Origin: Candidatus Minthosoma equi
Lineage (GTDB): Bacteria > Bacteroidota > Bacteroidia > Bacteroidales > Bacteroidaceae
Direction: 5' to 3'
Length of the DNA: 61,750 nucleotides
NCBI GenBank assembly: GCA_018064885.1
Contig: JAGHUI010000097.1
Span: 1 to 61,750, forward strand
Each line of letters opens with the position of its first letter. The stretch's first letter is position 1. Positions 28,823 to 36,133 of this stretch are shown here, in pieces. The translations under genes were made by a program, and so were the position numbers. Under the pieces are notes generated by a model. The model had not been told where the DNA came from. It saw nothing but the letters and a program-made list of their open reading frames with translations, and ran no database searches.

Positions 28823-30613
28823 ATGAAACAGTTCATCAAGTATGTAGCAGCCACAATCGTTGGCATTTGCTTAGTGGTGGCAGTCATCACAATCATGTCC
28901 CTTGTAAGCCTTGTCGGCATGGCAGCAATGGGCGAAACAACAGCAGTAGTAGAGGACAACTCTGTGCTTATCCTCAAGCTTGAAGGTTCAATAGAAGAGC
29001 GCTCGCAGGACAATCCGTTCGACGAAATCTTTGGCAGCAGCCTCCTTGCATCTCAGGGACTTGACGATATTCTCGCAGCCATTGAGAACGCAAAGAATGA
29101 TGACAAGGTTAAGGGTATCTACATCGAAGCAGGAGAATTTGCAGGCGCAATGCCAGCCACTCTTCAGGCTATCCGCAATGCACTTGTTGACTTCAAGAAA
29201 GATGGTAAGTTCATCGTATCCTATGGCGACACATACACACAGGGAGCATACTACCTCTGCTCTGTATCAGACAGCATCATCGTCAATCCAGAAGGAATGA
29301 TCAACTGGTGCGGACTCTCAAGCCAGGTGACTTACTACAAAGACTTCCTCGATAAGATTGGCGTACAGATGCAGGTAGTGAAGGTTGGTACATACAAGAG
29401 TGCCGTAGAGCCTTTCCTTATCTCAGAAATGTCAGACGCCAACCGTGAGCAGATTGAGACTTATGACGGCGAGATCTGGGGTGAAATGCTCAAGGCTGTA
29501 GGAAAGAGCCGTGGCATCACATCCGACAAGCTCAACGAACTTGCAGATTCAGCTATGCTCTTCCGCGACACAAAGACATACAAGAAAGAGAAACTTGTTG
29601 ACAAGATTGCCTTCTCTGACGAAATGCCAAAAATCATTGCAAACATGATGAAGGTTGACGATGCTGACGACTACCACACAGTTTCCGTAAAAGACCTTGC
29701 AGGCATTGCAGCAAGTGAGCCAAAGAGCACAAGCGGTGACATCATTGCGGTTTACTATGCTGTTGGCGACATCGTACAAGAATCCGAAACTGATGCATTC
29801 AGCAATGAATCACAGATTGTAGGCAAGACAGTAATCAAGGATCTTCAGAAACTTGCAGAAGATGATGATGTAAAAGCTGTAGTGCTCCGTGTAAACTCAG
29901 GAGGCGGATCAGCATACGCAAGCGAGCAGATCTGGCATCAGGTGATGAACATCAAGTCAAAGAAGCCAATCGTTGTATCAATGGGCGACATGGCAGCATC
30001 TGGCGGCTACTACATCAGCTGTGCAAGCAACTACATCTTTGCCGAGCCAACAACAATCACAGGCTCTATCGGCATCTTCGGAATGTTCCCAACAGCAGGA
30101 GAGCTTCTCAGCAACAAGCTTGGCATCAACTTCTGCACAGTCAACACAAATGAGCATGCTGACTTCGGCGACATCTCACGTCCATTCACAGAATCAGAGC
30201 GCAGCATCGCACAGGCATACGTAAACCGCGGCTATGAGCTCTTCACAAAGCGCTGTGCTGACGGAAGAAAGATGAAGCAGGATGACATCAAGAAGATTGG
30301 CGAAGGTAGAGTATGGACAGGCGTTCACGCAAAGCAGATCGGTCTTGTTGACGAACTTGGCGGTCTTGACGCAGCCATTGCAAAAGCAAAAAAACTTGCA
30401 AAAGTTGACGACGCATCTGTCATCGGCTATCCAGCAAAATCTAACTTCTTCGACGAACTCATGAACGAAGTAACTTCCAGCAACAGCTATGCAGATGCTC
30501 AGCTCAAGAACAACCTTGGCGAATACTACAACATCTTCAACAACCTCAAGAATGTAAACCGTAAGACAGGCGTTCAGGCAAGCATGCCATACATCATGAA
30601 CTTCAACCTGTAA
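28823..30613 (+). CDS. sppA: Signal peptide peptidase SppA, 67K type
   Basis: A 596-residue membrane-anchored serine protease that degrades residual signal peptides in the envelope. One N-terminal membrane segment (about 10-35) anchors two tandem ClpP-like domains. The Ser-Lys dyad is seen as Lys192 in VGTYKSAVEPF and Ser393 in MAASGGYYIS, comparable to Lys209 and Ser409 of E. coli. VNSGGGSAYASEQIW precedes the second domain's active site. The gene is 74 bases after the CPBP protease gene and closes the operon; a terminator follows 57 bases after the stop. Confidence 0.94.
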   Translation: MKQFIKYVAATIVGICLVVAVITIMSLVSLVGMAAMGETTAVVEDNSVLILKLEGSIEERSQDNPFDEIFGSSLLASQGLDDILAAIENAKNDDKVKGIYIEAGEFAGAMPATLQAIRNALVDFKKDGKFIVSYGDTYTQGAYYLCSVSDSIIVNPEGMINWCGLSSQVTYYKDFLDKIGVQMQVVKVGTYKSAVEPFLISEMSDANREQIETYDGEIWGEMLKAVGKSRGITSDKLNELADSAMLFRDTKTYKKEKLVDKIAFSDEMPKIIANMMKVDDADDYHTVSVKDLAGIAASEPKSTSGDIIAVYYAVGDIVQESETDAFSNESQIVGKTVIKDLQKLAEDDDVKAVVLRVNSGGGSAYASEQIWHQVMNIKSKKPIVVSMGDMAASGGYYISCASNYIFAEPTTITGSIGIFGMFPTAGELLSNKLGINFCTVNTNEHADFGDISRPFTESERSIAQAYVNRGYELFTKRCADGRKMKQDDIKKIGEGRVWTGVHAKQIGLVDELGGLDAAIAKAKKLAKVDDASVIGYPAKSNFFDELMNEVTSSNSYADAQLKNNLGEYYNIFNNLKNVNRKTGVQASMPYIMNFNL

Positions 30614-30670
30614 GAGAACGGGCATACAGTCTAAAACAGCAACATACATAATACATACTTTTATCAATAA

Positions 30671-30703
30671 GGCAGGATTCATCATTTGAGTCCTGCCTTT
30701 TAT
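30671..30703 (+). terminator. Terminator after sppA
   Basis: GGCAGGA (30671-30677) and TCCTGCC (30691-30697) form a stem with a 13-base loop, followed by TTTTATT. Confidence 0.8.
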
Positions 30704-30736
30704 TGTAGCAGTCATCAACATTTTCTCTCATTTCTC

Positions 30737-30767
30737 TTGTTTTTCTCAATAAAAAGTAGTAACTTTG
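30737..30767 (+). promoter_or_regulatory. Promoter ahead of the tandem-repeat arrays
   Basis: TTG (30737-30739), 20 bases, TAACTTTG (30760-30767) matches the consensus. The transcript would run through both repeat arrays. No ordinary gene starts nearby; a 62-codon frame beginning at a TTG (30796) spans the 21-bp array. Confidence 0.55.
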
Positions 30768-30830
30768 TGTTGTAAAATAGTGCTTAGGCTTATCCTTGCA
30801 ATATTTCACACATTCCCCAACAAGCCTTGT

Positions 30831-30914
30831 CATTCCAAGGCGTGAAATCACCATTCCAAGTCATGAAATCATCATTCCAAGCCATGAAATAGTCATTCCA
30901 AGGCTTGGAATCAT
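30831..30914 (+). repeat. Four 21-bp tandem units
   Basis: Units start at 30831, 30852, 30873 and 30894. Each begins CATTCCAAG, and the first three contain TGAAAT. The fourth closes with TTGGAAT, making it nearly palindromic with its own head. Since 21 is a multiple of three the array is open in one frame, giving heptapeptides of the form VIPxxEI within a possible 62-residue protein (30796-30984, TTG start). I do not consider that protein established. Confidence 0.8.
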
Positions 30915-30923
30915 TTCCTTACC

Positions 30924-31107
30924 GAGCAAGAGCAAAAAGCATTATCGGGCAAAAGGTAAAAGCATATACGAGCATACGCATTAAGGACACACGAGCATAC
31001 GCATTAAGGACACACGAGCATACGCATTAAGGACACACGAGCATACGCATTAAGGACACACGAGCAGATGATCTTGGCACTTACGAGCAGAGCACCGTTT
31101 GAACGTA
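30924..31107 (+). repeat. Array B of eight 23-bp-phased units
   Basis: Eight consecutive units of exactly 23 bases start at 30924, 30947, 30970, 30993, 31016, 31039, 31062 and 31085. Units 3 to 6 are perfect copies. All begin GAGC or GGGC, and most end in TAC, CAC or ATC. The outer units are diverged in their middle but keep the phase. No spacer sequences separate the units, so this is not a CRISPR array. The last two units enter the first codons of the ATPase remnant. The second unit resembles a unit of array A (both start GGGCAAAAG and end in TAC). Confidence 0.85.
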
Positions 31108-31322
31108 AAAAGTCAATTAGCAGTACACTGCGTGAGCATCCTTACGTTATCAGTAAAGATTATGAAGAGAAACTCAAGTCTCGCCGTCTCTTGTTTATGG
31201 ATGCCACAAGCGAATCAAAAGGCGTTGTGCTAACTATGATTACTCCTAATGGTCTCAAAAAAGGATTACATTCTTCCTTCATCCATTCAGAAATAACAGC
31301 CAAGGACTTGTTCTTCGAATAG
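31068..31322 (+). pseudogene. C-terminal remnant of a Bacteroidetes AAA-type ATP-binding protein
   Basis: An 84-codon frame whose last about 45 residues (FMDATSESKGVVLTMITPNG, then HSEITAKDLFFE) resemble the conserved tail of the archaeal-ATPase-like predicted AAA proteins common in Prevotella and Bacteroides. The P-loop and most of the protein are missing, and the apparent ATG lies inside repeat array B. It is therefore likely a 3' fragment left after decay, rather than a functional small gene. The family assignment rests on recall of the tail motif. Confidence 0.45.
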
Positions 31323-31440
31323 AAAAAAAGAGGACAAGGATTTATCTTTCTTAAATTTTACAAATATCACATACATGCCAATCTATAACATTATGTTCTT
31401 CCAACCAGAGAGTGGTGTTATCGGGGAATGGTGAAAGAAA

Positions 31441-31480
31441 TCGAGGCATCCTGTGCTAATGAATAGCAAGGATGCCTCGA
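31441..31480 (-). terminator. Hairpin downstream of the secreted-protein operon
   Basis: TCGAGGCATCC (31441-31451) and GGATGCCTCGA (31470-31480) are perfect inverted copies, with an inner TGCTA/TAGCA stem. On the minus strand the stem is followed by TTTCTTTC, a weak T tract, so it may terminate the operon that ends at 31620. Confidence 0.55.
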
Positions 31481-31526
31481 TTGATAAAATTAGCGGATAG
31501 TGTAAACGCACCTGTTATTCCCGAAG

Positions 31527-31556
31527 ATGCAAGAGAGAACCGTCCCCTTCTTGCAT
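31527..31556. repeat. REP-like hairpin
   Basis: ATGCAAGA (31527-31534) and TCTTGCAT (31549-31556) flank a GAACCGTCCCC core and are followed on the plus strand by ACTTTTTG. The GAACCGTCCC core resembles extragenic palindromes mobilised by REP-associated transposases, but this comes from memory of similar sequences. It might equally be a plain terminator. No transposase is in the window. Confidence 0.35.
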
Positions 31557-31619
31557 ACTTTTTGAAATCTTTTGGGTTAGAGTCTTTTGCCTGTTGGTGA
31601 CAGGTTGTAATTTCTAAGG

Positions 31620-32360
31620 CTACGGGCAAACAGCGCGCACAGAGAGCCCTTCGTAACGACTGAGGTTGTAGTAACTGACAACTTCTTTCGAATAGAAGTA
31701 TAGACAGTACGCTTCGTACGAATAGTTCCTGTCGAGCGACGACAACCAGAAGTAGCCGAGCGAACCAGCGCCGTAGTGGCCGCTACTTCTACGATAGCCC
31801 CCAGCAGGAAGGAAAATGGAATTGCTGTTGGTCTTTGACGAAACCTTGTGTCCCCAGATACCATTCTGAGTTGTCCACGTCCATGTGCAGTTTGTATAAA
31901 GTTCGTCCTGTTCTGCCTTGGTTGGCATACGCCAGTCACCACCCCAGTTGACATGAGCAGCGTCATCTTCTGGGTCGAGGGTGGTTTTCTTGTTGATGGC
32001 ATACTTGCTGGAGTTAGAGTCAAAATATGTATCCCTATCATAAGTTGACTTTGGCTCTGTCTCGCCCCAAGCGAAATAATAGCCATAGTCGTATGGAGTT
32101 GTAGTGCCAACATTCATTGTCGCCCACTTCAATCCGCTTGGCAAGCCGAGGTCAACGTACTCATGACCGTTATGACCATTATCCACCTTGTTGCCCTGTT
32201 CTTCTGGGAAAGGAAAGTCTTCGCTGAACTCCACCTTATCGTCCTTCGAAACATAGTAGATGGCTTTCAATTTACCATTCTGATAGACTTTCATCGATTG
32301 TGCGCTTGCTGTTGAGAAGAATGCAAGCATGGAAATTAGTGTAAAAAGAATCTTTTTCAT
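31620..32360 (-). CDS. Secreted protein with FISUMP/DUF1566-like domain
   Basis: A 246-residue protein with a clear signal peptide (MKKILFTLISMLAFFSTASA). The mature part has GHEYVDLGLPSGLKWATMN, DYGYYFAWGE, WGGDWRMPTKAEQDEL and the closing YEGLSVRAVCP. These features are typical of the Fibrobacter succinogenes major paralogous domain family, which is abundant on the surface of Bacteroidales. The function of the family is unclear; adhesion or substrate binding is often assumed. Its ATG overlaps the stop of the upstream gene by 4 bases (ATGA), so the two are translated together. It has no type IX sorting domain of its own. Confidence 0.85.
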   Translation of the reverse strand: MKKILFTLISMLAFFSTASAQSMKVYQNGKLKAIYYVSKDDKVEFSEDFPFPEEQGNKVDNGHNGHEYVDLGLPSGLKWATMNVGTTTPYDYGYYFAWGETEPKSTYDRDTYFDSNSSKYAINKKTTLDPEDDAAHVNWGGDWRMPTKAEQDELYTNCTWTWTTQNGIWGHKVSSKTNSNSIFLPAGGYRRSSGHYGAGSLGYFWLSSLDRNYSYEAYCLYFYSKEVVSYYNLSRYEGLSVRAVCP

Positions 32361-32773
32361 CGCTTTGTTATTTTATAAGTTGTTTTTCCGTTTTTGATTA
32401 TGTAGATGCCTTTTGGCAAATCTGATGTGGAGAATGATGATGCGCCATTGCTATGCTTGATGGTTTTGAGCAACATGCCATTGATGTTGTAGATGAGGAC
32501 ATCGTCGTTTGTGCCATCTGTTGTGACAACATCAATGCTGTTTGCCGCATCAGAGAAGGTGAACTTATCAAGCGTTGCAAAGGGGTAATCCACTTCCACC
32601 TTTGTCGTCGCAAGGTGGATGCCTGTCTCTGTGTAAGTGACCACAGGTTTCTCCGAGAACCCGTAGCTCACCACTGCCCCATCCTTCTGATGGACATTCA
32701 GCGTGTTCTGGGCGAAGCAAGTGGCTGTACCCAAGAACAGGCAGAGAAAAGAGAGTAATAGTTTGTGATTCAT
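32357..32773 (-). CDS. Small secreted protein with type IX-like C-terminal sorting domain
   Basis: A 138-residue protein with a signal peptide (residues 1-21, ending CFA) and a short beta-rich middle. Its last about 60 residues (VLIYNINGMLLKTI, LPKGIYIIKNGK, YKITK) look like a Por secretion/type IX C-terminal sorting domain. The cargo part is only about 60 residues, unusually short. The ATG is 7 bases after a T6 tract that follows a hairpin, inside a long structured leader. The downstream FISUMP-like gene overlaps by 4 bases. Confidence 0.75.
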   Translation of the reverse strand: MNHKLLLSFLCLFLGTATCFAQNTLNVHQKDGAVVSYGFSEKPVVTYTETGIHLATTKVEVDYPFATLDKFTFSDAANSIDVVTTDGTNDDVLIYNINGMLLKTIKHSNGASSFSTSDLPKGIYIIKNGKTTYKITKR

Positions 32774-32779
32774 AGAAAC

Positions 32780-32916
32780 AAAAAAGGCGGAACTGCTCTA
32801 TGCTTTTCCGCTTCACAGGCTCCGCCAAGAACCTTACACGTAGAAAAGTATGAACAGTTCACGCCTATACAGACGTGAACCTTCATAGCTTGTTCTCACG
32901 TGTTGAATTTGGCGGA
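32780..32916 (-). promoter_or_regulatory. Structured leader with terminator-like hairpin before the start codon
   Basis: Read on the minus strand, complementary arms stack into one long hairpin: TCCGCCAA (32909-32916) with TTGGCGGA (32821-32828), ACACGT (32898-32903) with ACGTGT (32836-32841), TATGAA (32882-32887) with TTCATA (32849-32854), and GTTCACG (32874-32880) with CGTGAAC (32857-32863). Just downstream, GCGGAA pairs with TTCCGC and is followed by a T6 tract, 7 bases before the ATG of the sorting-domain gene. The 3' arm of the first stem (GGCGGA) can also pair with the terminator arm (TCCGCC). This is the layout of an attenuator or riboswitch. I recognise no known class. Confidence 0.6.
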
Positions 32917-33230
32917 TTCGTGAAGTCGAGAACAAGGACTATAAGTCCAAGTATAAATATGTTATAAAGTCATTGCAGCAGCTTCGCTGGTGAATAATTT
33001 GTTTTAGTTAATTTGGTTGTTCGTCTTTATTGAGGCGGTATCACCATCTGGCGATAAGCTGTTGTTCAAATGATTTGTACTTGTCTGTTTCGTAACGTCA
33101 AAGCCTGGAGGCTAAGACTTGTTTGTTCCTTTCTTTGTTTATAGGTTTTACTTTATATTACATCTTATAATTATGCTTTTTAAGGCATGGCTGAAATGTC
33201 GGGTAACATATAAGGAAGCCGACACGTCGG

Positions 33231-33238
33231 CAAATTTA
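33231..33238 (-). promoter_or_regulatory. Possible promoter -7 box of the secreted-protein operon
   Basis: TAAATTTG on the minus strand fits TAnnTTTG; no good -33 is seen. If used, the leader is about 450 bases long and begins with the hairpin GCCGACGTGTCGGC (33217-33230). Bases 32917-33216 carry no gene; a small hairpin TATCGCCAGATGGTGATA is the only other clear structure. Confidence 0.4.
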
Positions 33239-33330
33239 ATTATTTTTACACAAATAACGATAACTTAAATGTAAAAAAAAGCTTTCATGCTTTAAAAAGT
33301 AGAGAAACAGGAATAAATGAAGAAAGAAAA

Positions 33331-33360
33331 AGTGGCAACAAGCGTACTTTTGTTGCCACT
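33331..33360 (-). terminator. Terminator after pdxT
   Basis: AGTGGCAACA (33331-33340) and TGTTGCCACT (33351-33360) form a 10-bp stem. On the minus strand it is followed by TTTTTCTTTCTTC. A T tract also exists on the other side, so it may work in both directions. Confidence 0.8.
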
Positions 33361-33409
33361 TTTCATGCTATAATTCTTCTGATTCTATTGGATATGTTGT
33401 TCAAAAACG

Positions 33410-33979
33410 TTATTTCACCATGCTGATGAAGAGTTCGTGGATGCGAGTATCGTTGTCCAACTCTGGATGGAAGGCTGTAACGAGCTGATTATCTTGGCGT
33501 GCTGCTACAATCTTGCCATCCACAACGGCAAGAACCTCTACCCCATCGCCTACAGATTCTATGTATGGAGCACGAATGAAGGTCATAGGTATTTCACCAA
33601 GTGTCTCGAAGTCGGATTGGCAGAAGAAACTGCCGAGCTGGCGACCGTATGCATTGCGCTTTGCTGTGATATTCATTGTGTCAAGGTGGTCATGATCGAG
33701 CATGATGAGACCTGCACAAGTTCCGAATACTGGCAGACCTTCACGAATGGCTTTCTGGATTGGCACGAAAAGCTCTTCGTCTCGGATAATGCGCATCATG
33801 GCTGTGCTTTCTCCTCCCGGAATGATGAGACCTGTTCCCTTGCCATCGATTGAAGCGTTCTGGATGTAGTCATTCCAATCGTTTAAGTTTCTGATTTGCA
33901 CGCTATCCACTCCTAAACGAGAGAGCATCTGCTGGTGTTCAGCAAATGCTCCTTGTAATGCTAATATCGCTATTTTCAT
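33410..33979 (-). CDS. pdxT: Pyridoxal 5'-phosphate synthase glutaminase subunit
   Basis: A 189-residue glutaminase that releases ammonia from glutamine for PLP synthesis by PdxS. The nucleophile is Cys88 in FGTCAG, with His171 and Glu173 in AFHPEL completing the triad; GGES near residues 55-58 is the expected oxyanion segment. The length fits the family. Its ATG overlaps the pdxS stop by one base (TAATG), showing translational coupling. A terminator follows the gene. Confidence 0.95.
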   Translation of the reverse strand: MKIAILALQGAFAEHQQMLSRLGVDSVQIRNLNDWNDYIQNASIDGKGTGLIIPGGESTAMMRIIRDEELFVPIQKAIREGLPVFGTCAGLIMLDHDHLDTMNITAKRNAYGRQLGSFFCQSDFETLGEIPMTFIRAPYIESVGDGVEVLAVVDGKIVAARQDNQLVTAFHPELDNDTRIHELFISMVK

Positions 33980-34851
33980 TATTTTCCTCTTTCTGCCATG
34001 AGCAATTCAATCTCGCTCTCGTTGATGCCTACCATTGCTTCGCCAAGGTCTTCGCTGAGTTCTGCGATGATCTTTGGGTTGTTGTAGTTGGTAACAGCCT
34101 TAACGATTGCCTGAGCACGCTTCACAGGGTCTCCACTCTTGAAGATACCGCTGCCTACGAATACGCCTTCTGCTCCAAGCTGCATCATGAGGGCTGCATC
34201 GGCTGGAGTTGCCACGCCGCCAGCTGCAAAGTTCACCACAGGAAGCTTGCCGTTCTCGTGAACATACTGAACAAGTTCGAATGGCACGCGAAGCTGCTTT
34301 GCTGCTTCATAGAGTTCATCCTCTGACATTGACACAAGACGGCGGATTTCGCTCTGCATCATGCGCATGTGACGAACAGCCTGAATGACATCACCTGTTC
34401 CTGGCTCACCCTTAGTGCGAATCATTGTTGCACCTTCGTTGATACGACGGAGAGCTTCCCCTAAGTCCTTTGCTCCACATACGAATGGAACATTGAACTT
34501 GCGCTTGTCAATGTGGTAAACATCATCAGCAGGCGAGAGAACTTCACTCTCGTCAATATAGTCAATCTCAATTGCTTCAAGAATCTGTGCCTCAACAAAA
34601 TGACCAATACGGCACTTTGCCATTACAGGGATTGTCACGGCTTCCTGAATACCCTTGATCATCTTTGGATCACTCATGCGGCTCACTCCTCCTGCTGCAC
34701 GAATATCAGCAGGAATACGCTCCAATGCCATTACAGCACATGCTCCTGCAGCTTCAGCAATACGAGCTTGTTCTGGGGTTGTAACATCCATGATAACACC
34801 ACCTTTGAGCATCTGCGCTAACTGGCGGTTCAATGTTGATCTATCTTCCAT
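33979..34851 (-). CDS. pdxS: Pyridoxal 5'-phosphate synthase subunit PdxS
   Basis: A 290-residue (beta/alpha)8 synthase that makes PLP from ribose 5-phosphate, glyceraldehyde 3-phosphate and PdxT-derived ammonia. The start at 34851 gives [18 protein letters not shown], the expected N-terminus; the upstream open extension is not used because it would cover the promoter. Catalytic Lys79 is in [11 protein letters not shown], and the second lysine is in [11 protein letters not shown]. The phosphate-binding [17 protein letters not shown] is intact. It is cotranscribed with pdxT. Confidence 0.96.
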   Translation of the reverse strand: MEDRSTLNRQLAQMLKGGVIMDVTTPEQARIAEAAGACAVMALERIPADIRAAGGVSRMSDPKMIKGIQEAVTIPVMAKCRIGHFVEAQILEAIEIDYIDESEVLSPADDVYHIDKRKFNVPFVCGAKDLGEALRRINEGATMIRTKGEPGTGDVIQAVRHMRMMQSEIRRLVSMSEDELYEAAKQLRVPFELVQYVHENGKLPVVNFAAGGVATPADAALMMQLGAEGVFVGSGIFKSGDPVKRAQAIVKAVTNYNNPKIIAELSEDLGEAMVGINESEIELLMAERGK

Positions 34852-34926
34852 TGTTTTTGAGGTTTTATTTATAATTCGATATTTGGATAATTTCGCAAAT
34901 GATACTTCAACATTTCGATTTTGATG

Positions 34927-34958
34927 CAAAGGTATGGACAAAAAAAAGAACGAACAAA
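34927..34958 (-). promoter_or_regulatory. pdxST promoter
   Basis: On the minus strand TTTG (34955-34958), 20 bases, TACCTTTG (34927-34934) matches the consensus exactly. The -33 lies in the loop of the terminator of the upstream regulator gene. Leader length is about 70 bases. Confidence 0.75.
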
Positions 34959-34968
34959 TGTCCGTTCT
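34940..34968 (-). terminator. Terminator of the regulator gene, overlapping the pdxST promoter
   Basis: On the minus strand a 9-bp stem from AGAACGGAC and GTTCGTTCT (one G-T pair) with loop ATTT occupies 34947-34968 and runs into eight T residues (34940-34947, the first being the last base of the stem). The same palindrome surrounds the pdxST -33 element, so it might also serve as an operator. Confidence 0.65.
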
Positions 34969-35018
34969 CATATAGTAAAACAATGTACCGATAATCATAA
35001 GCGCTTGCTTTTGCCTGC

Positions 35019-36098
35019 CTAAAAGGAGTTTCTATTTTCACTAGGCGACTGCCCTGACTGATTCTTGAAGAAACGACAGAACATTGCCTGTGAGGAAAAG
35101 CCCAGTTTGTCTGCTATTTCCTGCATTGTCAATCTGGTGGTTGAAAGATAAGTTCTTGCCTCGCTCATGAGATAATCTGCGATGATCTGCTTTGGCGATT
35201 TGCCCACAACCTTGTCCGTCACCTGTGAGAGATAGCGAGGAGTGATACAGAGTTTATCTGCATAGAATGCCACATCGTGGGCAAAGGTATAATGTTCTGC
35301 CACAAGGCTTACAAAACCATTATACAAATCGACAGGACGCTGATTTACATCGCCATCATTCTTGGCGTAAACAACTTGAGAATGAATGAAATCATGGGCA
35401 TTGCGAATGGCTGTTGGCACATCATCGCCCATTCCCAAGCGAGTGGTTATTGCTGCAGAAAGTGCGCCACCAACACCATGGCGCTGCCATCCTTCTGTAT
35501 TATAAGAAGAAAAGAAATACTGAGTGTTTCCATATAGCAAGGCCTTCAGACGACCTTGGGTGTACTGACCTCCTCGGAGAAGCACCCATTCTGCTCCCAT
35601 TTCATGCAAACGCTTAGCAGCTTCCTGCATATCATCATCTGTGGAAATTGAAATGCCAAGAACTTTCTCTGCATCCCTGCAACGAAGCATGAGCAGCGTA
35701 GCCTGTGGAATGAGGTAACAAGCAATAGCTACAATAGCCGACTCATCAACTATCATTGTACCATCTGAAGCATAAATGCCAGGAGCAACAACAAGCTTAC
35801 TGCATCCAATGACTTCATTTCTGAGTCTCTTAACAGCATCAGAATCACGAACAAGCCCTATCTTTATGGCTTTAGGATGGACATCGCTGATAATGGATTT
35901 TGCCTGCTCTACAACAATATCAGCAGGCAAATCAAACATTTGTTTAACACCACAGCTGTCCTGAACCGTAACGCAGGAAACTGCAGTAACGGCATAGCCA
36001 CCAAGAGCAGCAATGGTCTTGATGTCTGCCTGAATACCTGATTGTCCTGTACTGTCAGATCCGCTGACACTAAGTATTGGTGTTAAACTGCTGTTCAT
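35019..36098 (-). CDS. AraC-family regulator with degenerate HMP/pyridoxal-kinase-like domain
   Basis: A 359-residue fusion. Residues 5-245 match the ThiD (HMP/HMP-P kinase) fold, with [19 protein letters not shown] at the N-terminus. Residues about 265-357 form an AraC-type double HTH ([40 protein letters not shown]). Catalytic landmarks have been lost: the usual GTGC loop reads GVGG (208-211), the DPVM segment reads APGI, and TPNxxEA reads LRCRDAE. The kinase part is therefore probably a ligand sensor for a B6 vitamer or pyrimidine. The gene is immediately upstream of pdxST on the same strand, so regulation of PLP synthesis is the likely job. It may be cotranscribed with the secreted protein upstream. 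Confidence 0.85.
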   Translation of the reverse strand: MNSSLTPILSVSGSDSTGQSGIQADIKTIAALGGYAVTAVSCVTVQDSCGVKQMFDLPADIVVEQAKSIISDVHPKAIKIGLVRDSDAVKRLRNEVIGCSKLVVAPGIYASDGTMIVDESAIVAIACYLIPQATLLMLRCRDAEKVLGISISTDDDMQEAAKRLHEMGAEWVLLRGGQYTQGRLKALLYGNTQYFFSSYNTEGWQRHGVGGALSAAITTRLGMGDDVPTAIRNAHDFIHSQVVYAKNDGDVNQRPVDLYNGFVSLVAEHYTFAHDVAFYADKLCITPRYLSQVTDKVVGKSPKQIIADYLMSEARTYLSTTRLTMQEIADKLGFSSQAMFCRFFKNQSGQSPSENRNSF

Positions 36099-36133
36099 AA
36101 CTACAACATTATGACATGTTTACGATAAGTTTT

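Noticed and set aside
30924-31107. CRISPR array
   Set aside because: Units are contiguous with no unique spacers, are only 23 bp long, and no cas gene is in the window.
32780-33230. tmRNA, RNase P RNA or SRP RNA in the 636-base gap
   Set aside because: None of the conserved cores of these RNAs were found on either strand; the structure fits a leader better.
34940-34968. Palindrome as a pure AraC operator
   Set aside because: The T8 tract directly after the stem makes an intrinsic terminator the simpler reading; an operator role is kept only as a possibility.
34852-34998. N-terminal extension of PdxS
   Set aside because: It overlaps the strong pdxST promoter and does not resemble PdxS N-termini.
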